From Fibrobacter sp. (GTDB taxonomy: Bacteria; Fibrobacterota; Chitinivibrionia; Chitinivibrionales; Chitinispirillaceae), in the NCBI GenBank assembly GCA_012513915.1, contig JAAZBG010000168.1, positions 1 through 34,111 on the forward strand: a DNA stretch of 34,111 nt, read 5' to 3'. The translations under genes were made by a program, and so were the position numbers. Below the pieces are notes generated by a model, which did no database searches, had not been told where the DNA came from, and saw only the letters and a list, made by a program, of their open reading frames with translations. Positions 1-8,323 of the stretch are shown piece after piece; within the stretch, counting starts at the first letter, position 1; every line of letters begins with the position of its first letter.

Positions 1-736
1 GTGCATAGGCTGTGTCATCCGCTTTTTCCATCAGTTTGAGCATTTTTATCTCATGTGTGGCGTAACCCATTCCGCTATATCCAATTGCAGTTTTGGTAGA
101 TCCTACAAGTTCAACAACCTCTTTGGAGCCATTCATATCACATGATCCAAGACTGAAATCTTTTTTATGAAGTACCTTTTCCCTGAAAAATTCATATGTT
201 CCCGAGCTGGATTGACGGCTGATGCGGATGATTTTGTCATTCCTGACATTCGGAATAGTTATACCGAGTTCTTTCCATTGATGAGCCCGGTTGTCATCAC
301 CATAAATCCTCGCAAGATCCGGAAGTGTAATACTGTCAATAGGATTGTTTTTATTGACATACAGCGCAAGCGCATCAAAGGCGACAATAAATTCAACAGG
401 TTCTTTTCCTGTATTCTCAGTTACTGCCTTTGCTTCATCTGCCTTAATGTTACGGCTGGCAGTAGCAATATCAACAGCACCACGTTCCAGTGCCGCTATT
501 CCCACACCGCTTCCGCCACCGGATACCTCGATGTCAATTGACGGGTCCACAAGCCTGAATGCCTCAACCCATGCCTGCACGAGATTCACTATCGTGTCGG
601 AACCCTTAATCTGTATTGTTTCTGAGCCTCCTCCAGAGCGTTTATTGCACTGAAGAAGAACTAAACAAAGCAGAAACAGTGAAATCGATATACTACTTCT
701 AAATAAATACCGTAATGATTGATTCCTGATAATCAA
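1..736 (-). CDS. pstS: Phosphate-binding lipoprotein PstS-like (C-terminus beyond window)
   Basis: This is a periplasmic substrate-binding protein of a phosphate ABC transporter, cut off by the window edge. The reading frame shows the PstS pattern: KGSDTIV near the mature N-terminus, SGGGSGVGIAAL, a run ending TASRNIK, the SSGTYEFF phosphate-loop motif and GYSGMGYA at the edge. The N-terminus has a basic start, a hydrophobic stretch and a lipobox-like LLQC, so it is probably a lipoprotein. I place the start at a TTG (734-736) because AAGGA lies seven bases upstream and the signal peptide then begins at once. No ATG fits. It follows the phoU-arsC gene by 10 bp and is probably co-transcribed under the Pho box at 2016-2043. 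It is distinct from the second pstS at 23378. The family call is strong; the TTG start is probable. Confidence 0.88.
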   Translation of the reverse strand, partial: MIIRNQSLRYLFRSSISISLFLLCLVLLQCNKRSGGGSETIQIKGSDTIVNLVQAWVEAFRLVDPSIDIEVSGGGSGVGIAALERGAVDIATASRNIKADEAKAVTENTGKEPVEFIVAFDALALYVNKNNPIDSITLPDLARIYGDDNRAHQWKELGITIPNVRNDKIIRISRQSSSGTYEFFREKVLHKKDFSLGSCDMNGSKEVVELVGSTKTAIGYSGMGYATHEIKMLKLMEKADDTAYA

Positions 737-746
737 TTGTAAATCC

Positions 747-1958
747 TTATTTGTTTTTTGTACCGGAAACGGCTATCACCAGATCGTTAATCTGTTCCTT
801 GATAAAAGTGTAGACTTTTTCAAAGGCATTTATTCTTTCCTCCGCAGTTCCGGCTTTTAATGGATCGGTTATTGCCCAGTCAAGAATGACGAGCTTTGGA
901 GAACATGATGGGAATACTTTGCGAGCTTCTTCATCAAGTGTAATGATAATCTGATAGTGATCGAGATTGGGAATCTGATGAATCGTTTTAGGTGTATTTC
1001 TTGAAATATCAACACCTTTACTTTTCATAAAGTCGATGGTTTCACGATGAATCGGTGTGGGAACAACTCCTGCGCTGCTGAATATGAAATTATCCTTTTT
1101 ACAATCAAGTGCGACCGCTTCAGCAATTTGGCTCAGGCAGGAGTTCTGATAATCAACAAACAAGACTCTGAAAAATTCTGATCCAGGGTGCTTTGTATAC
1201 TCGCCGGTACACATGTAAAGAACTTCCGTGCAGATGTTACGTGCCTGATCTGAAACACGCTCAAACCTGCGGACTATTGACATAAGAATGTCAAGCTGGT
1301 CGAGACTGATCTTCCCCTCATTAAAAGATTCTTTGATAAGCTCGTTGAGTTCAGTTCTCATTACGTCAACAGTTTGCTCGACCTCAATACATTTACGGGC
1401 AAGCCCCTCATCCTGAGTGATGAACGATTGTGATGCGTCATGGAACATGCTGAGTGAGAGCGTACCGATTGCGATGACGCCTTCTTTTAGTTTGCAGTCA
1501 AAATCACCAGAGAGTTTTAACAGTTGACGTGCAATGCTTTCGGCATAATCACCAATACGCTCTATTTCAAGATTAATTTTAATTGTACTGTATGCAAAAC
1601 GTAATGGTAATGCAACCGGCTGCTGACGCACCATAAATTCGAGGCACAAGCGGTCAATTTCCTTTTCTTTTGCATTAATAGTCTGATCCCTTAGAATAAC
1701 TGCGTATGCAAGCTGTCTGTTGTTTTCGCATAGGATCGTAATACAATCTTTTAACGCCTGCTCTGCAAGACTACTCATCTCAGCGATTTTTGTTTTAATC
1801 CGATCAACATCACGTTGAACCGATAGCTCAAGGTGCGATTTCATAAAAAAGTGCATCCTTTCCCTTAAGGGATTATTCCACTTTTCCAGTATCAGAGGTA
1901 ACGATACAGAAATGTTCTCAATTGTTACTGAACCTTCATTGGAAATTGTTTCTACCAT
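747..1958 (-). CDS. PhoU / ArsC-like (LMW phosphatase fold) fusion protein
   Basis: The N-terminal ~240 residues are a two-repeat PhoU domain (ERIGDYAESIAR and ERVSDQARNICTE are the two metal/helix motifs), which in the family restrains PhoR-PstSCAB signalling. The C-terminal ~140 residues match the low-molecular-weight phosphatase/arsenate reductase fold: VLFV, NSC-SQ-AEA, SAG-P-P, and DWAITDP near the end. The P-loop is degenerate. The usual VLFVC nucleophile Cys is Asp (VLFVDYQNSC) and the P-loop Arg is Leu, so reductase or phosphatase chemistry is unlikely and the domain may be a sensor. Start options are ATG 1958 (GGA upstream, used here), a TTG at 1973 without a ribosome site, and ATG 1856 (AAGGG five bases upstream), which would begin directly at the PhoU domain. 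It is the first gene of a Pho-boxed operon with the partial pstS. Confidence 0.85.
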   Translation of the reverse strand: MVETISNEGSVTIENISVSLPLILEKWNNPLRERMHFFMKSHLELSVQRDVDRIKTKIAEMSSLAEQALKDCITILCENNRQLAYAVILRDQTINAKEKEIDRLCLEFMVRQQPVALPLRFAYSTIKINLEIERIGDYAESIARQLLKLSGDFDCKLKEGVIAIGTLSLSMFHDASQSFITQDEGLARKCIEVEQTVDVMRTELNELIKESFNEGKISLDQLDILMSIVRRFERVSDQARNICTEVLYMCTGEYTKHPGSEFFRVLFVDYQNSCLSQIAEAVALDCKKDNFIFSSAGVVPTPIHRETIDFMKSKGVDISRNTPKTIHQIPNLDHYQIIITLDEEARKVFPSCSPKLVILDWAITDPLKAGTAEERINAFEKVYTFIKEQINDLVIAVSGTKNK

Positions 1959-2015
1959 GTTTTTCCAGTGCAAAAACGCAAGTCGTTTTATAGCAAAAAC
2001 AATATATGTGAGAAA

Positions 2016-2043
2016 TGTTAGGGAAATGTTAGCTCAATGTTTG
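2016..2043 (-). promoter_or_regulatory. Pho box, three 11-bp-spaced repeats, for phoU-arsC/pstS
   Basis: On the minus strand CTAACA occurs at 2032-2027 and 2021-2016, preceded by CAAACA at 2043-2038. All are exactly 11 bp apart. A TATATT-like -10 follows at about 2003-2008. The geometry matches PhoB direct repeats; the assignment to PhoB is inferred from the nearby phoBR genes. Confidence 0.75.
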
Positions 2044-2203
2044 AATTAAATTAGAGGTCTGCTCACGAATCGGAAAAATCGTACGTTCAAAGTATAATGG
2101 AATATGTTCAGAAAGTTACGAGCCTGGTAAAAAAAGGTCGATGTGAGTTGCATCAAAGGATCATCCGATACAGGAATAAATAAAATAATCATAAAACACA
2201 TCT

Positions 2204-2220
2204 TTAACACTCACCTAACA
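2204..2220 (+). promoter_or_regulatory. Pho box for the PHP/GT4 gene
   Basis: TTAACA (2204-2209) and CTAACA (2215-2220) are 11 bp apart, with a weaker AAAACA 11 bp further upstream (2193-2198). A GATATTTACT stretch downstream could supply the -10. The GT4 start codon is 55 bp downstream. Confidence 0.72.
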
Positions 2221-2274
2221 AAAGAAGCTGATATTTACTCGTGAAGGAAAGAATCTATTAACAAAGGATTTCAT

Positions 2275-4713
2275 ATGGCAAAAGTTGATTTACATGTTCA
2301 CTCCAGTTACTCAGAAAGACCATCAGAATGGTTTCTTCAGCGTCTCGGTACTAAAGAGTCATATATTGATCCTGACCTTGTTTACAAAAATGCAAAAGAG
2401 GCAGGAATGGATTTCGTGACTATTACTGATCATAACACCATTGAAGGAGCTGTGAAATTAAAGCAAAAACATCCACATGATGTAATTATCGGTCTTGAGG
2501 CTACAGCATATTTTCCTGAAGATGGGACAAAGATTCATATTCTCGTATGGGGCTTGACAGAGATTCAATTCAGGGAAATTGATAAATTGAGAACAGATAT
2601 TTATAAATTAAGAAATTATCTCGTTCGTGAGGATCTTGCACATGCAGTTGCACATGTGACATTTGCAATCAATCGGTCGCTGAGTTTCGAACAGGTTGAA
2701 AGATTATTTGTTTTGTTTGATCATTTCGAATCACATAACGGGAGCAGAGAACGGATTAATAAAGATGTTCTTGAAAAAGTTTTTTTAAGTCTGACAATAG
2801 CGAAAATAACTACACTTGCAGAAAAATACAGTATTGAGCCGATCAGTACAGATTCATGGAATAAAGGCCGCGTGGGTGGTTCTGATGATCACAGTGGACT
2901 CTTTACAGGCAAAACGTATACCTGTGCGGATGCATCAACAACGGAAATATTCCTTCAACGAATCAAACAAAAAAATACCAGACCATATGGCCGTCACAAT
3001 GATTATCAGGGATTAGCATTCGCAATTTATAAAGTCGCATACGATTTCTCCCAGACAAAAAATCCGTTTGCCGGATCAATTCTGAGTGCAGTAAATTCTC
3101 TGATATTTGATGATAAGGTGTCAGGATTCAAGAATCAGGCTGCTTTAAAAAAATTACAGATTGCGAAGCTTACGCGTAAAGATCCGCTAACGTGTGTACT
3201 TGCTGAATTTGTTACTACCTTGCAATCTGAAAGCAAGCTGACATCAGATGAAAAACTTGAGATCATTAGTTCCTCAATTTCAAAGGCAGCAGATGAGATG
3301 TTGCTTTTTTTGATCCAGAAAATATCAGAATCATTACGTGATGGGGATCTTGCTGGCCTGCTCAAAAGTGTATCTGGTGCATTACCCGGCGTATTTATAT
3401 CTATTCCATTTTTTACATCACTCAATGTTATGCATCAATCAAGATGGCTGCTGGATGCTCTGTCTGAAGAGTACATACATCCGGTTGACAGGAAAAAGAA
3501 AAAGGTGCTTTGGTTTACCGATACATTTCTTGAACTAAGCGGAGTCAGTGCAACACTTCAGGAGCTGGCAAAGCTGACTCTTGACAGAAAACTTGATATG
3601 AAAATTGTCACCTGTCTGCCATCACCGGATCAACGTACTACAGGGATACCGGAAAACGTTATTGATCTTCCATCAATACATTCCATAACGCCTGATTTTT
3701 TTAATACCTATACACTTCGTATTCCATCGGTTATGGCTGCATTAAAAATTATTTCAGACGAGGAACCTGATGAAGTGTATATTTCAACGCCCGGTGCAGT
3801 TGGATTGCTTGGTATTCTTGTTGCAAAGCTTTTTCATATTCCGTCAACGGCTGTCTATCATACTGATTTTACACGGCAGTTTCGTCAGATTATCGGTGAT
3901 GAAACAATGTGTCAGATCACCGAAGATTATGTCAACTGGTTTCATTCGCTTGCAGATACTGTCGCGGTTCCGACACAGGAGTATGCGACGCAGCTGGAAC
4001 GCAGGGGTATCAGTAAAGCAAAACTCAGAAAATTCCGCCGTGGAATAGATCCATCAGTATTTGCTCCTGGTACGTCAAGTGAGTATCTCTCAAGAATGTA
4101 TGGAATTACTGATGGAACAACACTGCTTCACAGTGGCAGAGTAAGTAAAGAGAAAAATCTTGATTTTCTGGCATCTGTCTATACAGATATTGTTAAAGAA
4201 TACCCGGAAACAAATCTGCTGATCGTTGGTGACGGGCCATATTATGATGAATTCAGAGAAAAAATGAGACACTATAAGCGGGTTGTTTTTACCGGAAGAG
4301 TTGACAGAAAAAAACTGCCATCACTGTATGCTTCTTCAAATTTACTGGTATTCCCGAGTGTAACCGATACCTTTGGAATGGTTGTCCTTGAAGCTCAATC
4401 GTGTGGACTGCCTGCACTAGTGTCTGATTTTGGTGGTCCTCAGGAAATCATCGTAAATGGAAAAACAGGATTTGTGGCAGAAGCCAACAACGTTATTGAC
4501 TGGAAAAATAAAATAGAGGGTATAATCAGCATGGTACGGAATTATCCTAAGTTATATCTTGAAATGCGTGTTGAGGCACGAAAAAATGTTATGATAAATT
4601 TTAATTGGGACAGGGTTCTTGATGACATCTTTAACGCAAACAGGAGTGACAGAATGCCTCAAAAAGAGAAAGAGGCAAATCTTTCATATTGTGATATTGT
4701 CAATATTCAATAG
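2275..4713 (+). CDS. PHP-domain / GT4 glycosyltransferase fusion
   Basis: This 812-residue cytoplasmic protein has two parts. Residues 1-~240 form a PHP metal-dependent phosphoesterase-like domain with intact ligand motifs: DLHVHS at the N-terminus, TITDHNT, GLEATA, and GGSDDHSG before the linker. After a helical linker, residues ~400-790 are a GT-B family 4 glycosyltransferase: FTDTFLELSGVSATL, YHTDFTRQ, RRGIDPSVF, HSGRVSKEKN, VGDGPYYDEF and the TFGMVVLEAQSCG acceptor/donor motif. The GT4 part resembles diacylglycerol-glucosyl- and SqdX/MgtA-type enzymes. Together with the Pho box upstream, this suggests synthesis of a phosphorus-free glycolipid when phosphate is short. That substrate is inferred. 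What the PHP domain hydrolyses is unknown. Confidence 0.85.
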   Translation: MAKVDLHVHSSYSERPSEWFLQRLGTKESYIDPDLVYKNAKEAGMDFVTITDHNTIEGAVKLKQKHPHDVIIGLEATAYFPEDGTKIHILVWGLTEIQFREIDKLRTDIYKLRNYLVREDLAHAVAHVTFAINRSLSFEQVERLFVLFDHFESHNGSRERINKDVLEKVFLSLTIAKITTLAEKYSIEPISTDSWNKGRVGGSDDHSGLFTGKTYTCADASTTEIFLQRIKQKNTRPYGRHNDYQGLAFAIYKVAYDFSQTKNPFAGSILSAVNSLIFDDKVSGFKNQAALKKLQIAKLTRKDPLTCVLAEFVTTLQSESKLTSDEKLEIISSSISKAADEMLLFLIQKISESLRDGDLAGLLKSVSGALPGVFISIPFFTSLNVMHQSRWLLDALSEEYIHPVDRKKKKVLWFTDTFLELSGVSATLQELAKLTLDRKLDMKIVTCLPSPDQRTTGIPENVIDLPSIHSITPDFFNTYTLRIPSVMAALKIISDEEPDEVYISTPGAVGLLGILVAKLFHIPSTAVYHTDFTRQFRQIIGDETMCQITEDYVNWFHSLADTVAVPTQEYATQLERRGISKAKLRKFRRGIDPSVFAPGTSSEYLSRMYGITDGTTLLHSGRVSKEKNLDFLASVYTDIVKEYPETNLLIVGDGPYYDEFREKMRHYKRVVFTGRVDRKKLPSLYASSNLLVFPSVTDTFGMVVLEAQSCGLPALVSDFGGPQEIIVNGKTGFVAEANNVIDWKNKIEGIISMVRNYPKLYLEMRVEARKNVMINFNWDRVLDDIFNANRSDRMPQKEKEANLSYCDIVNIQ

Positions 4714-4720
4714 GTTAATG

Positions 4721-4769
4721 TCTGAAATGTAGATTGATAGTTGATTAACTGGCAATAGCACATTTCAGA
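4721..4769. repeat. Nested inverted repeat after the PHP/GT4 gene
   Basis: TCTGAAATGT (4721-4730) is perfectly complementary to ACATTTCAGA (4760-4769). Inside the loop, AGTT and AACT (4739-4750) form a second short arm. It begins eight bases after the stop codon and could act as a 3' mRNA structure or a terminator, although no T-run follows. Confidence 0.5.
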
Positions 4770-4976
4770 TTACGATACTACCGGAATGCATTAGTCAGTA
4801 CAGATGTTGAAATAATCTTACCATTAACAATTGAGCCAATATAATTGTTTACTTTTATTGCTACTGCTTCACGTTCAAATCCCACGGAGGAGATAACTGT
4901 AACTACCGAACGTTATTACAACTTCTGTATCTGGCTAATTCCGGTTCTATTAATAACTGTATTTCAAAGTTTACAA

Positions 4977-5000
4977 CTATGAACAATGTACTGTTCATAG
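4977..5000. repeat. Perfect 9-bp inverted repeat upstream of the GH67-like gene
   Basis: CTATGAACA and TGTTCATAG flank a six-base spacer, 42 bp before the start of the next gene. It could be an operator for a dimeric regulator or a leader hairpin. I could not assign it to a known regulator. Confidence 0.5.
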
Positions 5001-5042
5001 TATCACGTGTATGGTAACAATAATGATTGATGTAAAATAATA

Positions 5043-6749
5043 ATGCTCTATATAATTGACGCACTTTCACCATTCTTTATTAGCAGAATTTTAAGACCCG
5101 GACAGGTAGTGAACTGGTCAAAGGTACCATTCGGGTTGATCGAGAGAAATGGTCTGCTCCCATCAATTACTGCAGATCAAATAGTTAAACGATTTGAGTC
5201 GTATTCTCAAAAAGTAAGTTCCATTGGTTGTAACGCATTATCCATTGATGATCTTGCACATATTGCCGATTACCCGGATTATTCAAAAGGAATTCATCAA
5301 AAGATACAATCGTACAGAATACTCTATGACTGCATTTTTTCATCAGCAGAGAAGCACAAACTGGATATTTTTATTAACACCGATGCATCATTTACTCCAT
5401 GCACAATAGCTGGTAATTACAAACAAAGTATTAACGCAATGGTAATTCTCTGTCGTGACCTTTTTGTAAAATACCCATCTGTAAAAGGTATTATTGTAAG
5501 GATTGGTGAATGTGATGGGGTAGATGTCAGGGGTGATTTGTCCTCTGCACTTGCCTTTCGTACAATAAAGCAGACAAGAGAACTGCTGCTTGCATTGCTG
5601 CCGCTTTTTAGAACATACAATAAACTGTTAATTTTTAGAACATGGACAGTTGGAGTATTTGAAATCGGTGATCTGATGTGGAATAAAACCACGTATGATA
5701 AACTTTTTTCAGGATTAGCATTTGATAATCTGGTAATTTCTCACAAATATGGTGATTCAGATTTTTTCAGATATCTTAAACTGAATTCTCTGATTTTCAG
5801 AGGTGAACATAAAAAAATAGTAGAGTTTCAAACCCGGCGTGAATATGAAGGGTTCGGAGAGTTTCCATCATTTACTGGATATGATTATGAACAATATGCT
5901 CGTCTTTTAGAAAAACACAATACATTTATAGGTATTCATATCTGGTGTCAGACTGGCGGATGGTCTAAATTTCATAATTGCACCTATATGCCCAATTCAT
6001 CACTATGGAATGAAATAAATACAGAAACAACAATTGATATTTTTAAGAAACGAATGAGTGCTGAAGACGCTGTTTTGTCATTATATCAAAGACGGTTTAA
6101 TGGTGCATCAACGGATAAACTTATACATTTATTGAAACTATCAGACCTTGTCATAAAAAAAATCTGGTACATTACTGATTATTCAAATAACGCACTATAT
6201 TTCCGTCGATTAAGAATACCACCAATGATGTGGATATTCTGGGATACAATCATTATTAACCCTATTGTGCGAAGATTGATTCGTAAATTTACTGTTGATA
6301 AGAAAGCAATGATTGAGGAAGCATCGGGACTTCTGACCTGCATTACGACAATGAAATCGTTAGCGTTGGAACTGGGTATACCTTCAAAATCAATAGATTT
6401 CCAATATGAAACATTCAGATTACTATTGATAATAAGGAAATATTATCTTGGCGAATTAACAGATGAATTGGTTGAAATTTTACAAAAAACAATCGGGCAC
6501 TATACTAAACAATATTCTGAAGGTCTTTGTGTTGCGATGACTGATGTTAATCGAAAAACAAAGAAAAAAATTCCAGATCTCTTTTTTAATCTGATTGTAC
6601 GAAAAAGGCCTGAATACCGCTTAATGGAAAAAAAACTATATACCGTTGTATTATTTACTATAAGACCTCTGGTAAAGTATCTGACAAAAAAGAAAATGAC
6701 GCCAATTGCATCAGAAAGAGCAATGGGATTTGATACACTTTTAAAGTAA
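5043..6749 (+). CDS. GH67-like (alpha-glucuronidase-type) TIM-barrel protein
   Basis: The 568-residue product has no signal peptide and no clear membrane segment. Its first ~330 residues read like a TIM barrel related to family 67 alpha-glucuronidases: GIIVRIGECDGVD, then VEFQTRREYEGFGEFPSF, which parallels the EFQ-QEY-G motif of that family, then IHIWCQTGGW. The C-terminal ~230 residues are helical and basic, and I do not recognise them. The catalytic acid/base residues cannot be assigned from the sequence alone. No strong ribosome site precedes the ATG, and the codons are very AT-rich. It sits 14 bp upstream of the PLP-enzyme-like gene and is probably co-transcribed with it. A role in trimming a sugar made by the upstream glycosyltransferase is speculative. 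Confidence 0.6.
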   Translation: MLYIIDALSPFFISRILRPGQVVNWSKVPFGLIERNGLLPSITADQIVKRFESYSQKVSSIGCNALSIDDLAHIADYPDYSKGIHQKIQSYRILYDCIFSSAEKHKLDIFINTDASFTPCTIAGNYKQSINAMVILCRDLFVKYPSVKGIIVRIGECDGVDVRGDLSSALAFRTIKQTRELLLALLPLFRTYNKLLIFRTWTVGVFEIGDLMWNKTTYDKLFSGLAFDNLVISHKYGDSDFFRYLKLNSLIFRGEHKKIVEFQTRREYEGFGEFPSFTGYDYEQYARLLEKHNTFIGIHIWCQTGGWSKFHNCTYMPNSSLWNEINTETTIDIFKKRMSAEDAVLSLYQRRFNGASTDKLIHLLKLSDLVIKKIWYITDYSNNALYFRRLRIPPMMWIFWDTIIINPIVRRLIRKFTVDKKAMIEEASGLLTCITTMKSLALELGIPSKSIDFQYETFRLLLIIRKYYLGELTDELVEILQKTIGHYTKQYSEGLCVAMTDVNRKTKKKIPDLFFNLIVRKRPEYRLMEKKLYTVVLFTIRPLVKYLTKKKMTPIASERAMGFDTLLK

Positions 6750-6763
6750 AGGGGATTGTTACT

Positions 6764-7597
6764 ATGAAAAAAGATCTGATTTATGATAATTACTTTAATC
6801 TGCCGGGGGAAACTACATCCGGATTTTACTATAATGATGATTATTTTGATATTACAGATAGAGAATTTGAATCGTATGCTGGACTGGCAGAACAATCTAA
6901 GGAAAACTGGATACACGATTTACAAATAAAACTTTTATCAGTATTTAATTTTCCTGAACATGAATATTCTGTTTTTCTAATGTTTGAGGAAATTTATTGT
7001 ATGATGGATGTTTTCATTAGAAGCATGAGTATTTCAAATACGGGGTCATTAGTGATTCTTAATGGAATTCGTGGAAAACAGATTAAAAGAATTGCTGAAA
7101 AGAATAATCTACCTCTAATTATTTATGAAACGGATAACGGTACTCCTGATATCCAATATATAAGGTCAATTTTACAAAAAAGAAAAGAAATCAGGAATGT
7201 AGTTCTCAATTATTCCGATATGACCAAAGAATTCCATGGCGTTTTCAGAGAATTAGCTCTTACCTGTAAAATTTATAATAGAAAAATCATTGTTGAGGGT
7301 GTGGAAAATAAAAAAATAATTAAGAAACGGTTATCACTATTTGAACCAGAGGTGTTTATCGGAAATTCAGAATTATTCGACAATACAATGCTGAAAATCG
7401 GGTTTGCTATTGTTAAAAAGGACTATCCGATGAGGTTAAGCGACAAAGAGCTTGTTACAACGTATAATTTCATTGATGATAGTATGCCTATTAATGCATT
7501 TGAGTCATTCTCATGTGCTGTGGAGAAGGCGGAAAAAGTCAAGTCACTAATCAAAGCAATTGATATTTACAAAAAAAAAGAATCATTACTGGTATAA
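6764..7597 (+). CDS. Degenerate class V aminotransferase-like protein without PLP lysine
   Basis: The 277-residue product follows the order of motifs of class V aminotransferases such as 2-aminoethylphosphonate transaminase: DITDREFESY near residue 29, ILNGIRGKQIKRIAE (~98-112), VVLNYSDMTKEFHGVFREL (~146-164) in place of the H-ETTTG-NP strand, IIVEGV (~175-180) in place of VDAxSS, and VFIGNSELF (~197-205) where the Schiff-base Lys normally sits. No Lys is found there, and the protein is about 80 residues shorter than usual at the C-terminus. It is therefore probably not a normal transaminase. A GGGGATTG ribosome site precedes the ATG. It may partner the GH67-like protein. The fold assignment is by motif reading only. 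Confidence 0.5.
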   Translation: MKKDLIYDNYFNLPGETTSGFYYNDDYFDITDREFESYAGLAEQSKENWIHDLQIKLLSVFNFPEHEYSVFLMFEEIYCMMDVFIRSMSISNTGSLVILNGIRGKQIKRIAEKNNLPLIIYETDNGTPDIQYIRSILQKRKEIRNVVLNYSDMTKEFHGVFRELALTCKIYNRKIIVEGVENKKIIKKRLSLFEPEVFIGNSELFDNTMLKIGFAIVKKDYPMRLSDKELVTTYNFIDDSMPINAFESFSCAVEKAEKVKSLIKAIDIYKKKESLLV

Positions 7598-7934
7598 ATT
7601 TGTGATTTTCAGAGGATGGTGTAATAGTTACATGCAAGATTAATGGGTATGCGACATAAAATTTTACCGGATAAAATCCATAATCTATATTAACATTAAA
7701 AAAGCATCCGGAAGCTTCACAAGCAATCAAAAAAACTATTGCACTGACACATTCTGAATCAGGCAGAATGCAGAATAAAATTCTTACAGAACTAAGAGCT
7801 ATTCAGATGGTTCTGAAAAATGGTATTTAAAATTTATTCTAATAAAGCCGGCGGGCCGGTATCAACTATGATCCCTGAAAAAGAATGTCTGGATGATCTT
7901 AAATATTTCAGAAAAATACAACTTTAATGATATT

Positions 7935-7951
7935 CTAACAGCTCTCTAACA
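7935..7951 (+). promoter_or_regulatory. Orphan Pho box
   Basis: Two perfect CTAACA hexamers (7935-7940 and 7946-7951) are spaced 11 bp apart, followed by TTTTATAGA near 7964-7972 as a possible -10. No convincing gene begins downstream, so it may drive a small RNA or peptide. Confidence 0.65.
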
Positions 7952-8062
7952 ATTGTAAACGATTTTATAGATGTGATTAAAAATGGTTTACTGTATATCG
8001 GATGTATATAAGTAAAAAGTTGAAATTGAATAATAAAAGGATGTTTCCTTATGGATGAGATG

Positions 8063-8084
8063 GCAGGATAAAAAATAATCCTGC
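8063..8084. repeat. Inverted repeat inside the orphan Pho transcript region
   Basis: GCAGGAT and ATCCTGC flank an A-rich 8-base loop (AAAAAATA). It lies ~110 bp downstream of the orphan Pho box and would form a hairpin in any transcript from it. Confidence 0.45.
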
Positions 8085-8280
8085 GGTGGGTACACAGAGC
8101 ATTGTGCGTTTCATGCTGCTGTTGTATGCATAGTCTGATTATGCTTGATCAGGCCATTTAACCGGGGTGATCCTTTATAAATTGTTAATGCTCACCTGAA
8201 TTCTGAAATAAACATTGAATAATCGCAAGTAACCGGTGGTGTCAACTGTATTTGCTGTACACTATGCCGGTGATGAACAC

Positions 8281-8314
8281 AAAACCGGTCGCCCCGGCTC
8301 CGCTCGGCGACCGG
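8281..8314 (-). terminator. Rho-independent terminator of phoH
   Basis: Read on the minus strand, CCGGTCGCC and GGCGACCGG form a 9-bp GC-rich stem around a 12-base loop, followed by TTTT. It starts 10 bases beyond the phoH stop codon. Confidence 0.75.
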
Positions 8315-8323
8315 CGTATAATA

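Larger units (their letters stand above)
1959..2274. other. Divergent intergenic region with back-to-back Pho boxes
   Basis: This 316-bp gap separates the minus-strand phoU-arsC operon from the plus-strand PHP/glycosyltransferase gene. It holds one Pho box facing each way (2016-2043 and 2204-2220). I see no coding sequence or RNA gene in the rest. Confidence 0.7.
4714..5042. other. Gene-free region with two inverted repeats
   Basis: This 329-bp AT-rich gap contains the nested hairpin at 4721-4769 and the dyad at 4977-5000. No Pho box with 11-bp spacing was found and no credible ORF is present. A tRNA-like TTCAAATCC string at 4874-4882 has no surrounding cloverleaf. Confidence 0.6.
7598..8323. 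other. Long gene-free region with an orphan Pho box
   Basis: Over 700 bp lie between the PLP-enzyme-like gene and the convergent phoH. A Pho box at 7935-7951 points into about 330 bp that contains only tiny ORFs, a hairpin at 8063-8084 and the phoH terminator (8281-8314). Around 7700-7830 one frame reads coding-like (ending ILTELRAIQMVLKNGI) but has no good start, so it may be a gene remnant. Confidence 0.6.

Noticed and set aside
4870..4890. tRNA-like T-loop string TTCAAATCC
   Set aside because: No matching T-stem, anticodon arm or acceptor stem in the surrounding sequence.
7700..7830. Coding-like frame ending ILTELRAIQMVLKNGI
   Set aside because: No start codon with a ribosome site and an in-frame stop just upstream; at best a remnant, so not called as a gene.
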